Source: Balneolales bacterium | GTDB lineage: Bacteria; Bacteroidota; Rhodothermia; Balneolales; Natronogracilivirgulaceae | Assembly (NCBI GenBank): GCA_007131535.1 | Contig: SLQI01000068.1 | Span: 1 to 16,795 of the forward strand | DNA: 16,795 bases | Direction of reading: 5' to 3' | Shown: positions 13,862 through 16,795 of the stretch, piece after piece | How the letters are laid out: each line of letters starts with the position of its first letter | Numbering within the stretch: the first letter of the stretch is position 1 | Notes under the pieces: generated by a model | The model's database searches: none | What the model saw: only the letters and a program-made list of their open reading frames with translations | What the model was told of the DNA's origin: nothing | Made by a program: the position numbers and the translations under genes

Positions 13862-16300
13862 ATGCCTGAATTTGCCGAAATAGTTTTTGCCCGGCCTAAC
13901 CGCCAGACTTATACCTACCGTATTCCGCAGCGGTTGAAAAATGAAACCCGGCAAGGTATGAGAGTGTGGGTTCCGCTGCGCGAAAAAAAAGTGATCGGCA
14001 TGGTCGTTGGTCTACATAACACCACTCCCGACTTCAAAACCAAAGAAATCGAACGGCTGCTCGATTCCAAACCGGTGCTTAGCGATGAGATGCTGCGCCT
14101 GACCGAATGGATCCACCGGTTCTATTTCTGCGGATGGGGCGAGGCCGTCCAGGCGGCACTGCCTGTGGGTTTGAATTTCGCTGCATATACCAACCTGGTT
14201 CCCGGTAAAAACGCCTCTAAATTTACCCTGGATGCTTTTGAACAGCAGATGCTGGGCGATCTGCAAGACCGTGAAAATCCGGTCAGTTACAACGAAGCTT
14301 TAAAACGCTGGAAAGATATTGGTGAAAAACAGCTCAAAAAGCTGATCAAAAAAGAAATCCTTGAAATCCGGGAAGAACCGCGGCTGCCGCCGGCTCCCAA
14401 AACCGTTAAAGGCTACCGGTGGTTGGTTTCAGATGCGGAAGATTATATCGAGGAACTCACCGACGGAGTTCCGTTTGAGAAACTTCCGAAGTGGAAGAAA
14501 GGCTTAATCGGGCTCAAAGAAATGGAGTTACCCCGGAGCCGGACCGACTTGCTCAATCATCCCGAGATCACCCCGTATGTGCTTGATCGTATAGAAAAAG
14601 AGGAGGTTATTGAGGGTATTGAACTGGAGGACAAAGAGTTGAAATACAAAAATGAATACGCGCCTGAGAAGCTGAAATCTTTAAACTCCGAACAGCAACA
14701 AGCACTCGAAGAGATATTGAACAGCGTTCAAAGACAAGTGTTTCACCCGTATTTGTTATTCGGCATTACCGGAAGCGGGAAAACCGAGGTCTATATTCAT
14801 GCACTAAAAAAAGTACGTGAACAGGGGCGCGGGGCACTGGTACTCGTACCGGAAATATCACTGACTCCGCAGACGGTAAAGCGTTTTTATCAGATTTTCG
14901 GCGATGATATTTCGGTACTGCACAGCCGGTTGAATGAACGAGAGAAGTACGAAGCCTGGAATGCCTTACGTGAAGGCCACAAACACATTGCCATAGGTCC
15001 GAGGTCTGCCGTGTTTGCGCCGGTGCAAAACCCCGGACTTATCGTTATCGATGAAGAACACGACGGATCATATAAACAGGAGGATCCCGCACCGCGATAT
15101 CATGCAAGAGATGTGGCCATTAAAAGAGCGAGTGACTGCGGCGCAACAGTTTTGCTCGGTTCAGCTACACCATCTATGCAGTCTCTGCACCGGGTGACGG
15201 CGGGCAGGGCTACCATGCTGGATCTGCCATCACGACATGCCGGTGCCACACTGCCCGAAATACGGGTGCTGGATCTGCGGCAGTACCGAAAGGCGATGAA
15301 AGGACCGCTGGCTTATCCGCTGCATGAAGCGGTCGAATCGGCACTGATGCGGGGAGAGCAATCCATACTGCTTTATAACCGGCGGGGATTTGCTAATTTT
15401 ATCCAATGCAGCGGATGCGGCTGGATGGCCGAGTGTCCGCACTGTTCGGTAACGTTAACGCACCACCGCCGGAACAACCAGTTGCGGTGCCATTATTGCG
15501 GCTACAGTTCACTGAAGCCCAAAGCATGTCCGTCGTGCGGAGAACCCGAACCGGCGGATATGGGATCGGGAACGCAGCGAGTGGAAGAAGAGCTTGTTGA
15601 ACTCTTCCCGGAGGCAGGTATCATTCGAATGGATCAGGATACAACACGTAATAAGTACGACCATGAACGCCTGCTTTCTCGTTTTGAACGCAAAGAGGCC
15701 AATCTGCTGATCGGCACCCAGCTGATTACTAAAGGTCTGGATTTTCCCGATGTAACCGTAGTCGGCGTGGTTAACTCCGATACCGAACTCGCCTTTCCTT
15801 CTTACCGGAGTGATGAACGATTGTTTCAGATGCTGGCGCAGGTATCAGGACGCTCGGGGCGTAGCGACAAACCCGGCAGGGTGTTTCTTCAAACCCGAAA
15901 ACCCGAGCATCCGCCAATACAATATGCTGCCCGGCATGATTTTAAGTCATTTGCCCGAGAAGAAATAAAAATGCGTAAACAGCTGTTGTATCCGCCGTAC
16001 AGCCGGTTGATTCGATTTGATTTTCGATCGGCGGATGAGCAGGTGATCGTACAGGTAGCTGATACGGTGGCTGAAATCCTGGCTCGTCAGCGACCCGATC
16101 TGCTGCGGATGGGGCCTTCGCCGGCCGCCATTTATCGTACCAAAAAAGCGTTCAACTGGGAATTAAATGTCAAAGTACCGGTAAGCTGGGGAGCGCGGCG
16201 AATAGAAGAGATGCTGGATTCACTGATGACGGCTTACGAAAAAGAAAAACCGGCCAAAGCATCCAGAGTGCGGATCAATATAAACGTGGATGCGATATAA
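13862..16300 (+). CDS. priA: Replication restart helicase PriA (primosomal protein N')
   Basis: PriA recognises stalled forks and D-loops and reloads the replicative helicase. The 812-residue protein has the N-terminal 3'-end binding domain (MPEFAEIVFARPNRQTYTYRIP...), a winged-helix region and a superfamily 2 helicase core with Walker A GITGSGKT (301-308) and DEEH (397-400). Eight zinc-binding cysteines are present at C516, C519, C525, C528, C543, C546, C556 and C559. Their spacing is identical to that of the E. coli protein. Helicase motifs V/VI appear in GTQLITKGLDFPDV and QVSGRSGRS. It is longer than E. coli PriA (732), with an insertion ahead of the helicase core. It is followed directly by a hairpin terminator. 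Confidence 0.97.
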   Translation: MPEFAEIVFARPNRQTYTYRIPQRLKNETRQGMRVWVPLREKKVIGMVVGLHNTTPDFKTKEIERLLDSKPVLSDEMLRLTEWIHRFYFCGWGEAVQAALPVGLNFAAYTNLVPGKNASKFTLDAFEQQMLGDLQDRENPVSYNEALKRWKDIGEKQLKKLIKKEILEIREEPRLPPAPKTVKGYRWLVSDAEDYIEELTDGVPFEKLPKWKKGLIGLKEMELPRSRTDLLNHPEITPYVLDRIEKEEVIEGIELEDKELKYKNEYAPEKLKSLNSEQQQALEEILNSVQRQVFHPYLLFGITGSGKTEVYIHALKKVREQGRGALVLVPEISLTPQTVKRFYQIFGDDISVLHSRLNEREKYEAWNALREGHKHIAIGPRSAVFAPVQNPGLIVIDEEHDGSYKQEDPAPRYHARDVAIKRASDCGATVLLGSATPSMQSLHRVTAGRATMLDLPSRHAGATLPEIRVLDLRQYRKAMKGPLAYPLHEAVESALMRGEQSILLYNRRGFANFIQCSGCGWMAECPHCSVTLTHHRRNNQLRCHYCGYSSLKPKACPSCGEPEPADMGSGTQRVEEELVELFPEAGIIRMDQDTTRNKYDHERLLSRFERKEANLLIGTQLITKGLDFPDVTVVGVVNSDTELAFPSYRSDERLFQMLAQVSGRSGRSDKPGRVFLQTRKPEHPPIQYAARHDFKSFAREEIKMRKQLLYPPYSRLIRFDFRSADEQVIVQVADTVAEILARQRPDLLRMGPSPAAIYRTKKAFNWELNVKVPVSWGARRIEEMLDSLMTAYEKEKPAKASRVRININVDAI

Positions 16301-16325
16301 CCAGGTGCCCCGGAACCTGGCTTTT
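16301..16325 (+). terminator. Hairpin terminator after priA
   Basis: The arms CCAGGT (16301-16306) and ACCTGG (16315-16320) are perfect, the loop is GCCCCGGA, and a short T4 run follows (16322-16325). It begins at the base after the priA stop codon. The short T run makes it a modest candidate. Confidence 0.5.
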
Positions 16326-16416
16326 GTACCGGGTTATCCTCAGAGTGAATGCCGTTGCACTTGCTTGATTTCTGAAGATTATAAACCGGTGTTTTATCCG
16401 GGGCTCCCTATATTCT

Positions 16417-16795
16417 TCAAAACGTGAAATAACGCACGTGTTCTTGCTTCATATAGCGGGCAACCTCCTCCGGGTTGGCGGTGCCTACACCCTCTACCAG
16501 ATCATCTTCGGTGTATTCCCGGTTGGGAAGATAAATGGCGCATACTTCAACGGTCACCCCGCGATCCATTAATCCCATAAGCAGTTGTTGCGGGGTGCGA
16601 CCGGCAGGCTGAAATACGGGGAACTCTTCAGCTTCTATTGCCAGATTCCCCCCGTCGCTACAAAGCAAAACACGAACATTTACATCCTGATTCGCAGATT
16701 GTGTGGCTAAAACCATAGACATCATCTGGGTTTCAGCATCCGATGAAGTGACAACTACAAACAAATCGCGATCATCTTCTGCTGCAAAAGCCGGA
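16417..16795 (-). CDS. Exported DsrE-family protein (5' end cut off by the window edge)
   Basis: The frame stays open to the right edge, so the first codons are missing. The earliest visible residues, PAFAAEDDRDLFVVVTSSD, look like the end of a signal peptide (AxA just before AEDD) followed by the first beta strand. The rest fits the DsrE/DsrF-like fold: VNVRVLLCSDGGNLAI, then RTPQQLLMGLMDRGVTVEVCAIYLPNREYTEDDLVEGV with the conserved Cys in the position typical of this family, and a short C-terminal strand. Periplasmic location is inferred from the signal remnant. Sulfur-relay or small-molecule-binding roles are known for relatives, but no specific function is assignable here. It is convergent with priA. 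Confidence 0.8.
   Translation of the reverse strand, partial: PAFAAEDDRDLFVVVTSSDAETQMMSMVLATQSANQDVNVRVLLCSDGGNLAIEAEEFPVFQPAGRTPQQLLMGLMDRGVTVEVCAIYLPNREYTEDDLVEGVGTANPEEVARYMKQEHVRYFTF

Overview
This is a 16.8 kb stretch of bacterial chromosome made mostly of housekeeping genes. Several traits suggest the Bacteroidota group, most likely Balneolota (Balneolales). Most start codons lack a clear Shine-Dalgarno sequence. There is a secreted DUF2911 protein, a small stand-alone AtuA ferredoxin-like protein, and a class I HMG-CoA reductase, which implies the mevalonate route to isoprenoids. The taxonomic call is inference from gene content; no marker gene here settles it. I see no prophage, insertion sequence, CRISPR array, rRNA or tRNA.

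Layout. Positions 1-562 carry no gene but hold a cluster of DnaA-box-like 9-mers followed by an AT-rich stretch, which makes a candidate replication origin. On the + strand come purM (563-1564) and an AtuA ferredoxin-like protein (1630-1998). On the - strand, converging on them, is a co-oriented set: uvrB (5323-3278), a COG3963-like methyltransferase (3221-2667) and an exported DUF2911 protein (2527-1991). The uvrB/tyrA divergent gap contains a symmetric operator-like site. A fused chorismate mutase/prephenate dehydrogenase, tyrA (+, 5471-6607), converges on a soluble orphan histidine kinase (-, 7805-6624). The kinase's upstream region is very AT-rich (7981-8160, about 19% G+C). A Nudix hydrolase (-) then diverges from a + strand cluster: a CDP-alcohol phosphatidyltransferase (pgsA-like), ftsY and a small lipoprotein.

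Positions 10946-11414 hold nested hairpins and a probable bidirectional terminator. Beyond it, on the - strand, an unusual HMG-CoA reductase with an extra N-terminal beta-rich domain lies 14 bp upstream of a class I SAM methyltransferase. priA (+, 13862-16300) is divergent from this pair and ends at a hairpin. The window closes inside a secreted DsrE-family gene (-) whose 5' end is cut off by the edge.

Functional themes. Genome maintenance is represented by the candidate origin, the replication-restart helicase PriA and the excision-repair protein UvrB. Membrane biogenesis is represented by the PgsA-like enzyme, the SRP receptor FtsY, the lipoprotein and HMG-CoA reductase. Biosynthesis is represented by purM and tyrA. 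The most unusual items are the candidate origin, the domain-fused HMG-CoA reductase, the enteric-type fused tyrA, and the palindromic intergenic block at 11041-11208.
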